A DNA stretch of 64,000 bases from Chelydra serpentina (Eukaryota > Chordata > Testudines > Chelydridae): NCBI GenBank assembly GCA_037349315.1, contig JBAIAC010000040.1, positions 16,944,001 through 17,008,000 of the forward strand, read 5' to 3'. A program made the translations under genes and the position numbers. The notes below the pieces were generated by a model. That model was not told the origin of the DNA. It was given only the letters and a program-made list of their open reading frames with translations, and searched no databases. How positions within the stretch are numbered: position 1 is the stretch's first letter; every line of letters starts with the position of its first letter. Positions 10,751 through 22,242 of this stretch are shown here, in pieces.

Positions 10751-12369
10751 AAAGTGACTGGAAAGCTGGTGCAAATGAGATATCAGAATCAGCCCTGGAC
10801 TCCTCTTTAGCAACTGGAACCTGCTGTATTAATGCCCAGGTAGGGTGCATTAGCGGGTTACTCTGGGGTGCAGTGCAGGGAGTAGGAATGGGGTAGATTG
10901 GCTGGTGCGTGACTACATTTTGTACTGCTAGATACACCCCTTGCTCCACAAGGTTTGAGGTTGCTTCCAGGGCAGTTCAGGGCCTGGCCACCAGCCCAGC
11001 TGTTTGCATTGGCTTCTTAAAGTTAAAGTCACTTGTCAGCGAGGAGAGAAAACTTTTGGACAGTGCTGGAGGTGAGCCTGTTTGGATCCAGGTCTGTGTC
11101 CCCAAATGTCAGGTTTGTTTGGTTCTGGTTTGCCCCACGGTAGAGACAGAGGCATGATGCTCCGGGCTGCATCTGAGCTTCTGCAGGAATTAGAGGCGTC
11201 TGAGCGCAGATTTTCGTTTGGGCCTGTCCCTGGTACAAATTTATATAAACTCAGCGAACCCCCTGGACAGATATAGAGGGGGTTGCATATGTGGTAGGTA
11301 CAATCTGCTGCCTGGTGGTCATGTGTCCGGGTGTGTGTCGTGCAAAGCAGTCGGCTGGTCCTGGTTGAACCTTGTGGCTTAGCATTCCTGGACATATTCA
11401 GTGAATAATCCAGGCAGCCTGAGCATCGCTTGCTGCCTGACTGTAATTGACAAATGCTCTCAAGTGGTGTTTTTTCAGCTAGTTAATTTTGGACAGTGCT
11501 GCACTGGAACTACCCGAAGCGATTCTCTAATGCACTCGGCACTCCGCAGCTCTCTCCCATTCCATTCTTCCAGCTCCTATTGCAAGAAGCCCCAATTTAA
11601 TGGGAACTGCTGAATAAACTCACGGACGCTGAAAGCCCGAGCGTCATTTGATTAAGTGCATCGGGAAACAGGCAGCCCAAGATCCGGTGCAACACCTTGG
11701 CATAAAGATTTCTAATTAGAATGAATTTGCTTTGCTTAAATAAACAAATCAGGAGAAGAAACTCTCAGTTGCTAAGCGCCCCCTGGGCCTCATCCCGCCA
11801 ATACATCACACCCTGCTGCAAAGGATTCACAGCAACTCTCAGGTGGCTCAGACACACAAGCAGGGCTTGAGTACCCGCTGTGGGTGCAACTTTGCGCCTC
11901 TGTGTGTCTGAAGAGCAGCTGCAGACAAGGGGAATTCAGTCCCTGGGGGAGCCCGGCCACAATCTCTCTGTTGCCTTCTGCTGGACCCACCTGATGGAGG
12001 CTGCTGAGGAGATGCAACGGTCTAACTGTTCCCTGTACCGTGGTTGCTTTGTGCATTGCATAAGTCAGCTTCAAGGCCCCCACCAAAGAGAGGTTACTGT
12101 GACTGCCTTCCAAATGCAGTTTCCACTACCAGAGGCCTTCAGCCCTGATGGAACCCAGGCAGGGAACCTGGCCTCTTATCTAGATTTAATAAATAAGGAT
12201 TGCATGCTACAGTAGTGCCAGCCTGGGGTGCTATAAAGTTCAGTCACCAGGAGTTGGAGATACCCCACCTCACTCCATAGGGAAAGGTGGCCCGCAGATC
12301 TTGCTGCCTTACCACTGAAAACTTTAATCTTCTCAAATCTTCTAGGCGACATAGGGGTGGACTAGATTA
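10751..12369. other. Putative intron DNA, nothing recognised
   Basis: Mixed sequence. Overlapping reading frames at 10909-11395 and 11790-12215 lie on both strands and have no recognisable domains. Confidence 0.4.
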
Positions 12370-12512
12370 ATGCTTGGCTAGGAGACCGCTAGGAAAATCC
12401 CACGTATTATCCAGGATATGTCTGAGGCAGTTCTAGACAAACCCCCTAACGTGGTATTAGCTGGCACTGTGCTGTCGGAGTTGTATTTTAGATGAGATGG
12501 AAATCCATACTT
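12370..12512 (+). repeat. Possible 5S rRNA-derived SINE fragment
   Basis: TGCTTGGCTAGGAGACCGC resembles the TACTTGGATGGGAGACCGC block of 5S rRNA. It is followed by GGCACTGTGCTGTCGGAGTT and TTTTAGATGAGATGGAAATC, which resemble the downstream part of a dispersed amniote SINE. Much decayed. Confidence 0.35.
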
Positions 12513-13780
12513 AGTGGATGTCAGAAGGAGTCATAAAAAATACAAATTTCCTCCCAAACTGGATCTCCGTCTCTCCCCATTTTGTTGTGCATCAGCAAAG
12601 GGGCCCAATTCCATACATCACTACCGTGTGCAAGCTTGTAGTGCAAAAATAGGGTTAATTGAGAAGCCACCTGAAACGTGTGGCCCGAGTTTTTGGAATG
12701 GCGTTAGAACTCCACTGCATTTCAGGTGCTTTGTTTACCAAGAAAAGAAGGCGATCAACGTTCTACACGCAGGAGCCCTGTATTGGAGGCAATCAGAACT
12801 GCTCACCTAGGCCCCTGCTATCTCAAATAGCAGGACCGGGTACTTTTGGAGGAGTTCTATCCCTGGTGTGAAGCACAGTAATGAATATAAGGTTCCATGG
12901 TGGCGGCAGGTTTCTTACAATAAAGAATGTCTTTTCTGTGCAGCAATTGCACACTCTTTCTCTTCATGCTGTATCTCAATTAAATACATTTTAAATTGTA
13001 CATTCGTTAGCAAAAGCACCCAATTAGACCACTCATCAATATGTCATTGTGAGCGATGGCTTTTCCTATCAGGGTCATGCACCATCAAACCTTCTGATTC
13101 ATCACCATCAAGAATCTCTTCTAACAACAAAAATACGTGGCTAAACTAGACTCTCAGTTACAGCGGTCCTTAAATCGATGGCAATTTGACACGTTGTTAG
13201 GTCTGCTACTTTCGAGTTGCAGCCAAAATACTCCTTTTTTTTTTTTTAAAGAAAAATCTGTTCTGTAAGAAACTCTTCTTCTGATTAATTTCGCTTTAAA
13301 AACACTGATAAAAATAACGGCTCCTGCTTGAAATGGTATTTTTGCTTGCACAGTGCTGTGCATAATCCTATCTTACTGAAATCTGGGGGCAGACTCTGTG
13401 CCTGAGAACAGGAGAAGTGTGGTTTGATAGGTGAGATTACTTTTGTCTCCTTTACACTTGGAGATGCTTGGGGATTAACTGGAGACACCACTCATTTGAC
13501 CGTCACATGCCGTCTTAAGGAGGAACATTTCAATGATTACTGAAAGGGATTTATCATCTACTCCCTGGTAGGAAGCTGAATTAACCTTCCAAAATCTTCT
13601 ACTGGAACTTCCATTACATGGCTTACTCCCCTCCCTTAGTAATAAAGTCCAATACTCCAACTTTCAAACGTTGACTAAGACCAGCATTGGGTCGTAAAGT
13701 GAACACCACAACTTAGACTACTATTTTGTCATGAGTTTCATGTTAGGGTGCTGCTCCTTGATTCCTGATGTCTGTAAAGC
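12513..13780. other. Putative intron DNA, nothing recognised
   Basis: AT-rich sequence with a T10 run at 13237-13246. No supported gene or repeat. Confidence 0.4.
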
Positions 13781-13860
13781 CTGCGTCTGATCCGCAGCTG
13801 GTATAAATTGCCATAGGTCAGTTGATGGGCCTATGACAATTGACACCAGCTGAGGATTTG
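13781..13860. repeat. Ancient foldback repeat copy
   Basis: The arms GATCCGCAGCTGGTATAAAT and, inverted, CAATTGACACCAGCTGAGGA form an imperfect hairpin. Related segments occur at 25992-26050, 26960-27025 and 29355-29450. Confidence 0.55.
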
Positions 13861-15390
13861 GCTGCATATATATTTCCCATATAACTTATTTAAAATAGAA
13901 CCAAGTTTTCACATATGCATTATAGGAATCCAGGTGTATTTTATAAGAATCTGTCCTTGACTTTGGCATTTTTTTCATCTTAAAACAGCCGGTATTTGTA
14001 TTTACAAACCTGGAGCACTAAGGGGGTTCGTGTGCCCTGTGGGGTGAATTGCATCAAATAACACTGAGGTCCTGCAAAAATAACTCCCCAAATGGTTCCC
14101 TTCCTGTAGGGAGGAAGGAATTTGGGATATTTTAAGTCAGAAAGCAAGAGATTTGCAGGGAACGGTGTAATGGCTCAGAATCCAGCAATGTGTCCATTAA
14201 CCCAGAAAAAGGGATAACAAGCCGGGCTAGAATGACCTCCATTTTCCAGCTCTATTTGCCTGTATTTCTACATTACCTACCCACAGTTAAAGGTAAAGGC
14301 CACTCTCTCTCTCGCTCTCTTCTGCAGCCTGCTAAATGCAAGCAGGCTGCTGCCCCAGCAAAACAATGCCACGGGAGCAATGGGCTCGTAGTTAAAAAAC
14401 AAATCTATTTCATCCTCCCCTGGCGAGGCTCGCAGTACAGCTTTGTATTCAACCTACTTGCTACAGCCAGGTGTCATTTCCACTTCGAGGGTCAGATCCA
14501 CTCCTCCGCTAGGGGCCCTTCGAGCCATGCTGGTGATGCAAGCAAGGGGATCAGCAAGCAGCCAGATCTTCCTCGCTGGGGATTCCTTTGGTGTCCTGCC
14601 CTCCCAGCTGCTGGCCTGAGAGTTGGGTTGGGGTGGAGGGCAGAAGGCCACTGTGCTCTGGTGGTCCCCAGCTGGTGAACAGTCTTTTCTGGGCCAGAGC
14701 CAGCTGGTGTACTTCAGAGCAGTCCTGAGATGTAGCCCTGAACCTGTCGTCTGGGAACCACCAGCAGCTGCTTTGAAGTCTCTGCTACTCAAACGCCCCT
14801 GGACGGTGCATGGAACTTTGTTCATAAACGTCCCAGGAGACCGTCTGTAGAGCAGTGATACAAGCATCTCACCCGCCACCCAACCCAACATGTTAACAAC
14901 TGATCAGATTGACCAAGGGGACTAGGGTGCTGGAGTTTCCCCCCTCACATTTTCTTTAAGGCTGAATTACTGTTGGGTGAGACAGGAGTTGCTTCGGCCA
15001 GTGTCTCCGATCAGCCAGGCCGCAGAAGAGGAAAGCATCATTCCTAGAAAGCCTGACGCTCCAATGCCTCCTTATGCTAGGTTAAGAACAGCCAGATAGC
15101 TCCACCCCGCCTCAGAGAGACCAGTCTCTAAATAACGAATCCAATGGGAGAGTTGGTCCGACTGCCTGGGGCAAGGTTCACACCTGTGGGAATCATTGCA
15201 GCCTAACTAGACAGCATGCTAGAGATTTATTGCAGTGGAGGGGACTAATTCCAGATGAATTTTTTTGTGTCTTTTTTTTTTTTTTTGTCAAGAGACGATC
15301 AGGCCAGATCTTGAAGTTATTTGTTATTTGAAAATAGTATCTGGGAAAAGGACTTGGTCTGGAGTTTGTTTGCCGGCAGTTTGCCATGAG
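13861..15390. other. Putative intron DNA, nothing recognised
   Basis: A CT-rich simple stretch lies at 14305-14322 and a T14 run near 15272. The reading frame at 14190-14678 has no recognisable domain and is opposed by one on the other strand. Confidence 0.4.
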
Positions 15391-15567
15391 GCAGTGTGGC
15401 CTAGTGGTGAGAGCAGAGTTGCTGGGTCCTATTGCTAGCCTGCTGCGTGACCTTGGACAAGTCACATCATGTCTCCGTGCCTCGGTGTCCCCACCTATAC
15501 AATTATACTGACCTCCGTTGTAAAGCACGTTGAGATCTACAGATGAAAAGGCCTCTGCAAGTGTAAC
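15391..15567 (+). repeat. MIR SINE, main part
   Basis: GCAGTGTGGCCTAGTGGTGA is the tRNA-like head. TGACCTTGGACAAGTCAC is the hallmark MIR core, and AAAGCACGTTGAGATCTACA with GATGAAAAG is the sauropsid 3' part. The last bases of the element continue at 15760 after an insertion. Confidence 0.85.
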
Positions 15568-15759
15568 CCCCCCCACACCTCTTGGGTGTGGTTCTGTCTC
15601 CTCTAGTGGCACCGAGACCACTTGGAGATGAAAGAGTCTGCTGCAGCCTTCGCTAAGAGCCATGTGGCTTTTAGCTCATGAAGAAGAGGCTCATGTATTT
15701 AGCTCCCAAGGTCCCAAGTTGAATCCTGCCCACAGATGACCGGGGTCTGTCGGTGTTAC
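15568..15759. repeat. 192-bp insertion splitting the MIR
   Basis: The MIR jumps from GATGAAAAG near 15550 to ATAAGAGCTCGGTATTATTA at 15760. The segment between is bounded by GTGTAAC (15561-15567) and GTGTTAC (15753-15759), a likely 7-bp target duplication. A B-box-like GGTCCCAAGTTGAATCC lies near 15709-15725, so a tRNA-derived SINE is possible. Confidence 0.5.
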
Positions 15760-15790
15760 ATAAGAGCTCGGTATTATTATTATGAGCATT
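15760..15790 (+). repeat. MIR SINE, 3' end after insertion
   Basis: ATAAGAGCTCGGTATTATTA is the expected end of the MIR that starts at 15391. Confidence 0.65.
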
Positions 15791-16412
15791 CAATATTTGA
15801 TAGTCCAGGTCCAAAGGGTTCTGACTGGACCCCGTAGCTGCAGTATTGGCAGCTCAAGCATTAGAAAACCATGAGGCAGGCCTCCGAAAATCATGAAATT
15901 GACTTAAAAATGAGGAATTATAAAAAAAAATTGGGGCTCGCTTTATTCCTTTTCTGATTTCTCAGCCTTTGGGATGCACCTGAGTCACGTTTTTCAGCTT
16001 CTCTGGGCTAGAAATGTCCTTTATTTAAAACGACAGCCGAGAGTCTCACCTAGTCACATGGATCTAGGAACTGGGGCTTTCAGAAACACATCCAGCCACG
16101 CGCGAGACTTGCGATCGAACAGCAAGAGTTGGCAACGCTGCATAGGTCACGTGCTTTGCAGAGCAAGATGTTTCCCCTCCCTGGTCAGCTGGGTCACAGG
16201 TGTGTGTGGTTTAAGAGAGAGGCTGGGGAAAAGCATCAAAACAAGTGTTTTTTTGGGAGGTGGGGCCACCTGTATCCAGCTGTAGGGGAGGTAGGTGCTA
16301 CTGAATGAGGGGTCTGGCTGAGTCAAGTTTTGTTGGATATTTAGACAATATGGTGAAAGATGTATATGATCTGAAGAGAAACCAGAGTATTTAGGCTGCA
16401 AATAATAAATAA
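15791..16412. other. Putative intron DNA, nothing recognised
   Basis: Unique-looking sequence without a supported feature. Confidence 0.4.
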
Positions 16413-17187
16413 GACAGTAAATATCATAATGCCACCGTCTAAATCCACAGTACGCACATACTGCATGGAGTTCTGGTCGCCCCATCTCAGGAAAGATATA
16501 TTCGAATTGGAAAAGGTACAGAGAAGGGCAACAAAAGTGAACAGGGGTATGGACCAGCTTCTGTATGAGCAGAGATTAAAAAGACTGGGACTGTTCCGCT
16601 TGGAAAAGAGACACCGAAGTGGGGAGATGACAGAAGTCTATAAAATCATGACTGGTGTGGGGAAAGTGAATAAGGAAGTGTCGTTTACTCCTTCTCATAA
16701 CACAAGAACCAGGGGTCACCCAATGAAATGAATTGGCAGCAGGTTTAAAACAAACTAAAGGAAGTACTTCTTCACACAGCACATAGTCAACCTGTGGAAC
16801 TCATTGCCAGGGGATGTTGTGAAGGCCAAAAGTAGAACTGAGGCATAGGGTAGACTAGGGGCTGGATTACACTAACATTTTAGATTGTCAAATTCACACC
16901 CCTTTAACCTCTGGGTTAAAAAAGGAATTAGATACATTCATAGACGATACGTCCATCAGTGGCTATTATGTAAGATGGTCAGGGATGCAACCCCATGCTC
17001 TGGGTGTCCCTAAGCCTCTGACTGCCGGATGCTGGGACTGGACAACAGGGGATGGATCACTCAATAATTGCTCTGTTCTGTTCATTCCCTCTGAAGCATG
17101 TGGCATTGGCCACTGTCAGAAGACAGGATACTGGGCTCGATGGACCATTGGCCTGACCCAGTATGGCCGTTCTTATGTTCTTAGATA
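16413..17187 (+). mobile_element. CR1 LINE, 5'-truncated copy
   Basis: The left part encodes the end of the CR1 reverse transcriptase ([20 protein letters not shown] in the frame at 16429), broken by stops. The right part is the CR1 3' untranslated region and ends with CTGACCCAGTATGGCCGTTC and TTATGTTCTTA. A segment at about 16841-16910 does not belong to the CR1 as I know it and looks like a small insertion. A few bases are also missing near 16459. Confidence 0.9.
16841..16910. repeat. About 70-bp insertion within the CR1 copy
   Basis: CR1 runs ..CCAAAAGTAGAACT, then this segment, then CTGGGTTAAAAAAGGAATTA. In other copies these two parts are joined. No clear target duplication or terminal repeat is visible, so its origin is unknown. 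Confidence 0.45.
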
Positions 17188-17271
17188 ATGTAGTTTTGCC
17201 TCATTCCTTCTAATACACACGATATTACATTACTTTCTGGTCCTGATTCTATGGTCTCTCCAAGGAGCATG

Positions 17272-17631
17272 CACAGGCGCCGACTTTCTCTGGCGCCGGT
17301 GGGAGCTCACGCCCAGCGTCGGGGGCGGGGCCCTGCTCCCGACGCCGGGCCCCGCCCCTGACACTGGGTGACGTTGCGGGGCCCCGCCCCCGATGCCGGG
17401 TGACGTTGCGGGGCCCCGCCCCCGACGCTGACGCAACGTCGCCCAGCGTCAGGGGCGGGGCCCCGCAACGTCTCCCGGTGCTAAGGTAAGATGGCGGCGG
17501 GCCCCAGGGTTGGCAGGGAGCTGGCCGTGGGTCCCGGGGATGGCGGGGAGCTGCCGGTGGGTGCGGAGCACCCACCAATTTTTCCCCGTGGGTGCTCCAG
17601 CCCCGGAGCACCCAAGAAGTCGGCGCCTATG
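17272..17631. mobile_element. GC-rich nonautonomous hAT-type element
   Basis: Termini CACAGGCGCCGACTT and AAGTCGGCGCCTATG are near-perfect inverted repeats. The perfect direct repeat GGAGCATG at 17264-17271 and 17632-17639 is an 8-bp target duplication. Inside, a 32-bp unit is tandemly repeated (17369-17400 and 17401-17432). A hairpin with 29-bp arms and one mismatch joins 17402-17430 to 17444-17472. Very CpG-rich compared with its surroundings, which can mimic a CpG-island promoter. Confidence 0.85.
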
Positions 17632-17720
17632 GGAGCATGTGGTGCAAGTCCAAGGTGGCAGGGGACAAAGGTGTCTTTTGAAGCCATCTTTTGTCCCTCC
17701 CCCAATTCCAGTGTCATGGC

Positions 17721-17763
17721 GAGGAGTCATTTTACATGCTTACGCATCATTTTACATGCTCTT
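17721..17763. repeat. Short duplicated word TCATTTTACATGCT
   Basis: The 14-base word appears twice, at 17728-17741 and 17748-17761, separated by TACGCA. Confidence 0.7.
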
Positions 17764-20560
17764 TTTCTTAGTGTGTGAGCAAATGTTCAGTCTTCGAAGA
17801 AATGTTGGGCTGCTGATGTGGATTTTGCGGGGGGGACGTTGCTGCAAACTGCAAGGGAGTTTGTTCTCTGCCTTAATCTATCCAACTAAAGTCAATCCCT
17901 GGGGCAGAACTGAGCACTGGTGTTGGGGCTGACAGGTTTGCCTGCATGCCGTTGGTCACCACCTCTGTTCAAAGACGGGTATATACAGTGTTCAATAATC
18001 AGCTGACACTGAGCAAATACCCTGACCTCACATCCCTGATTTCTCTGAATGATTGGAGGTGTTCAGCATTGCTGCAACTAAAGGCTGAAATTCATTCCAC
18101 AGCACTGAAGGAGTGAGCAGAAAGTCTTACCATCAAGGTCTTGCCCACATTTGACGTGCTTGGGTTTCACCGCATAGAAATCAAGGACGCCATCATGTCC
18201 TTCCAGCTGGCAATACTCTTGAAGAGTGCAATCTCCACAGCACAATCAGTTCTTCCTCTAGAAACTTGACTGTGATGAACTGACAAGGCCAGAATTATCT
18301 GTTCGTAACTGCTCAGATATCTGAAATTGGAATGGAGCACAGTCAAGCATACCCTGAGAGAGCTGCCATCGTCCTAGAAAAATGTGTCCTGGGGAGTTTT
18401 CAGTAATGACAATAACAGTTCCCTTCTAGCTTTCAGCTCTTCTAACAGATCTAACCAAAGGACCTGTCTGTGCTGCAGCCCGGGGAGCACTCTGATGTCA
18501 GCTGTTTCGGCTCTTGCAGCCTGTCTCCCGGCAGAGCCAGCTCAGGGATCAACTCATCCCTCACAAACCGTAGCAAGAAGTCTTGAAAACCTCAAGGTGT
18601 CTGGCACTGAAAAGTAACCCACCTGTGGGTTCTGCAGGCTGTTCAAAGCCAGATAGCCTGCCCATGGCCATGGGCAATGAAAACCCCTAGCCAAAGGGTG
18701 AAGGCCTGTTTTCAATCGGCAATGGGTGCTTAAATATCTTGACTCTTTGCCCAGGGTGTGTACCCCAGCCCTCCCGCGAGTATCCCGCCGGGGAGCCCAT
18801 GTCTGCCAATCTCCGCCCCAGGGATGACACAATGAATGATGTGTAAAGGCCTCCAGGATGCGCTCTCATGACAAAGGCAGACCGAAGGGCCCCCAGGGCT
18901 AGCCAGTCCCATGCCCGCTTAGCCAAACCTGAGTGTTAGAGGCCAGATATCAGAGCCGTTACTGCCGGCCGTGGCATACTATGACGGGGCCAACGACCAA
19001 GCCGGCCGGTGTCTGGGGCCTGCCCTTACACAATGATATAGAGGCCTACGGTATTGTGCTACCTGTTTGGCGGCTGGGCTCTGGCCCACCCTGCTGCTAT
19101 CGGTGGCTGGCGTTCCTCCTCCGCCGCTGGCCTGTGGCCTGGCCCTGCCTGCTGTGGGCTCTGCTGCAGCCTGCCATGTTCCTTTCCTTCCTCCCTGCCT
19201 GGGGCAGCTCCCTTGGGCCTGGGGTTTTCCCTGCAGGACTTTTCCTCACTCTGCAAACTGCGGCTGGGCTTTCCCCCTTCACTGCAGCCTTCTGCTGTGC
19301 TTTATGGGGCATCACCCTCTTCACTCCCAGGCATGGCTTGTTCTGCAATCCTCCGGCTAGCCCCAGCCCCAAAGGGGCTAGTCACCCGGTTACAGGGCTG
19401 ATTCCACATTGTCGAGAAAGGTCCCACAGGCCGTTTTTGCATTTGTCAGTTCCAGGGTTTGAATAGATATATGGCTGAAATCTTGACCCCATTGGAGTCA
19501 GTGGCAAAACTCCCATTAACTTGGATGTGACCAGGATTTTGCCCAAGGAGTTTTTAGCTTGTGTAAAGGAAACCATTTCTGACAAGAGAAAGCTGAAGAA
19601 ATACTAGCGGCAACTCTGCAAACTGCTATTTCTGTCTTTATCCTTTCACCAGCAACAGTCTCCACCAATTGAGATCCAGCTGCACTGCAGCCTGCATGCA
19701 AACTCTAAAGGGTCTACAGAGTAGATACCACGACAACCACGGCGCCTGTAAAAATGCAGACGGACAGCCCATCTGAGTCAACAACTGCCTCATTTGAGGA
19801 GCTGCCATTTGGGTCTAAGCAGCCCCCTTGCAGGGAAGCATATGCCATCACAGGGAGATGACAAACAGCGCTTCTCCACTTGCATCCCAGAGTGCACCTC
19901 ACTACTGAGGCGGGCTTGCTGGGATTGCCGACACAGCTCAGCGTCTGCCGTGTGGGCAAGTGGAAACAGGCCTGGGAACATAGGGGAGAATTTGGGCACA
20001 TTCTGCTACCGTGAAGCTCTGTTCTGCTGCTTGCTGGAGAAAGCAGGGAGGCTGTTCTTCAGCGAAAGGGATAGAGAGACTCGTCCTATTTGCAATTTCA
20101 TATTCCAGCAGGCGAATATTCTATTTGTATCATGGTTATTCATTTACGTTAGTGAAAACAAACATTGATCTAATCTGTTGTTCACTGCAGCACAATGGAA
20201 GATTGCTAGTTTAATGCAATTAGCCCTTAGAAAATGATAGAGCATCTTTGCTCTTTCCAGAAACATTTTCAGGCCCCGTTAAAGGAAACCCAAGTACGGT
20301 AAGCTAAGATAACGCTAATGGAAAGTGTCAGATAACACCAGCTGGTGGTTGTTACTGGGTAATTAAAATAGTAATACAGTAATATTACAATGGGCTGTCT
20401 ACAGTTACCTGTTGCCCTGGTTTGAATTGTAAATGAATGCATTCTTACGTAGGTTAGTACAGTGATTTCAGTGTCACTGTTACCCTGGCTGTTTTAAACC
20501 GTCTGATCTGAATACGTTGTGTCCTGTATAACATTCTGGAAATACCTGGCTATTTTCTTT
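17764..20560. other. Putative intron DNA, no gene supported
   Basis: The segment 19050-19400 is GC-rich and open in several frames (longest 177 codons at 18933-19466), but frames overlap on both strands and show no domain. The block 19455-19550 has the ATTGGAGTCAGTGGCAAAAC / CCAGGATTTTGCCCAAG pattern of old amniote LINE or foldback repeats. The segment 20160-20560 is AT-rich. Confidence 0.4.
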
Positions 20561-20640
20561 TTACCTTTGCACGTGCAAGGTGCATTCATGGTATGGCAGG
20601 ATGCAATGTGCTTGCCTGCAATTGCAGGCAATGGAACAGA
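20561..20640. promoter_or_regulatory. Palindrome cluster with E-box, possible regulatory site
   Basis: CCTTTGCACGTGCAAGG at 20564-20580 is a near-palindrome around the E-box CACGTG. TTGCCTGCAATTGCAGGCAA at 20612-20631 is a perfect 20-bp palindrome. Function is unknown. Confidence 0.25.
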
Positions 20641-21602
20641 ACACAATCCAAACCCCGGCATTCGGGCAGGTAGGTAGTTCGATGACGTTCAGCCGATTGC
20701 AAAGCAAATTAGAATGCACGGAAAGAGAGATTGCCATGCCTGCTTCAGGCCCTATGCTCAGCTTAGCTCAAAGAAGGGTCGGGTGTGCGGGTGCAAAGAC
20801 CGGTCCCCCAGCACTCACGGTTGTGCTAGCGGCCAGCAGCACCCCAGGGCTGTTCTGGACTTTACTGGGGATTGCTGGAGTGCAGGGACCCCCCCAACCT
20901 CTGGCAACACCCCCTACACAGGGCACTGAGATAGGTTAGCACAGAGCCACCACATCCACCTTCCACCCCAAGGGGAATCCAGCGGTATGGCTCCTTGTTA
21001 CTGCCGCTGTTGTCCAGATCAGCGGGAGCAGCCTGGAGAATCTGGCCCTTTACATTTCGATTTCCTTTCTCTGACTGGATAGTAGGTCAGCGGGGCTATT
21101 TCCTAACTAGGGCTGCACATCATAAGGTCGGAGAGGCGTTTTAGTTAATATTTCCTAGCTGAACTTGGATCCTTAATGGGACCCTTGGCGCCTACGGAGC
21201 TGGATCTCCCGAGAACAAGCTTTGTGGCAGACCAGCACCTCCCGTCCAGTCCTGGCCCAGACTAGAGAGCAGGGGGGCGGTGTGAAAAATTCAATATAAC
21301 CCGCACAACAGAGTTGCCTGGAAGCTTTTGAAGCAGATGCTGCTTTTGCATCCTTCCCCGCCAGCCATGGCAAACAAACCTCTGCTGCTGCTTCCTGAGT
21401 GACTGAGTAACAGCTGGAGGTCCATTCAAGTCTATGAGTCTATGAGTCCTCAGCCTGCATCGTGGCACCCTGCTGTGTCCGTCTTCATTGCACAGTTAGC
21501 CAGCGCCGGGTTAGCCTAGCCCAGTTGGGAGCATCCCCCTCTCCCGCCCCAACAAGGCCCTACTGAGGTCGACTATGTCCTCGCTGTTTCTGCTTTTCCC
21601 CT
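20641..21602. other. Putative intron DNA, nothing recognised
   Basis: Unique-looking sequence. GTCTATGAGTCTATGAG near 21430 resembles the end of a CR1 tail but stands alone. Confidence 0.35.
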
Positions 21603-21722
21603 TGTAGGTCTGGGGGCATATCCCAGGGTTCTTTGTGCTGAGACGCTCTAGGATTCTATCCCAGTCAATTGTGGGGAAACCTGTCTGTCCTTGGAGGGAA
21701 TCGGAGCAAGGCATTGGAGGAC
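21603..21722 (+). repeat. Unclassified dispersed repeat, copy 2
   Basis: Matches 137-262 over about 120 bases. See that entry. Confidence 0.6.
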
Positions 21723-22128
21723 GATCAGCAATTGGGTGACTTAGCATGGGTGTCCTATCTTCAAAGGGGGTGGGGTGGGGGATGGGGTTCCAGCCCAAAT
21801 TAAACGGGAGCCTGATTAAAATGGAACGGTTTCTTCACACATGTCGCATTTCACCATCTATTTGCTATGTCCGCCCTGCATTTCATCCCGTATTTCACAC
21901 GTCCATGTTGTGTGTCCTTGCTACAGCTGACGTCAGAACTACGATCCCACAGTTCCAGACTGCCCAGGCTCAGAAAAAGTATTTGAGTGTTTGGGGTTTG
22001 TCTTCAAAGTAAACCTGGAACCTGCCGAGGTTGGGCACCTCGCGGGCAAAGTACTCGTATAGCGCCTGGCTTGGATTCACTTGGTGGCTAATTGAGGGCA
22101 GATCTTCCTTTTAAGTAAGCATTGTTTA

Positions 22129-22242
22129 TTAGTCCATCCTTCTCCCGCCAGTGTTGGAGCACAGCGGTGAAACGAGTCTCTTCCATCTCTCTTTGTCATT
22201 GGCTGCTGCTTCCATCTGTGGTACGGTGTTCAGCCCGCCCTG
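22129..22242 (-). mobile_element. LINE ORF2 C-terminal end, distal part (decayed)
   Basis: Read on the - strand this encodes MEAAANDKERWKRLV then SPLC and soon a stop, a typical end of a non-LTR reverse transcriptase frame. It is the continuation of 23338-23890 beyond the LTR insertion. Confidence 0.65.

Noticed and set aside
16429..16731. 100-codon frame
   Set aside because: It is the end of a CR1 reverse transcriptase in a broken copy, not a host gene.
17272..17631. CpG-island promoter
   Set aside because: Terminal inverted repeats and an exact 8-bp target duplication show it is a mobile element.
18933..19466. 177-codon + strand reading frame
   Set aside because: It overlaps long frames in other phases on both strands in a GC-rich stretch, has no recognisable domain, and no splice or promoter context supports it.
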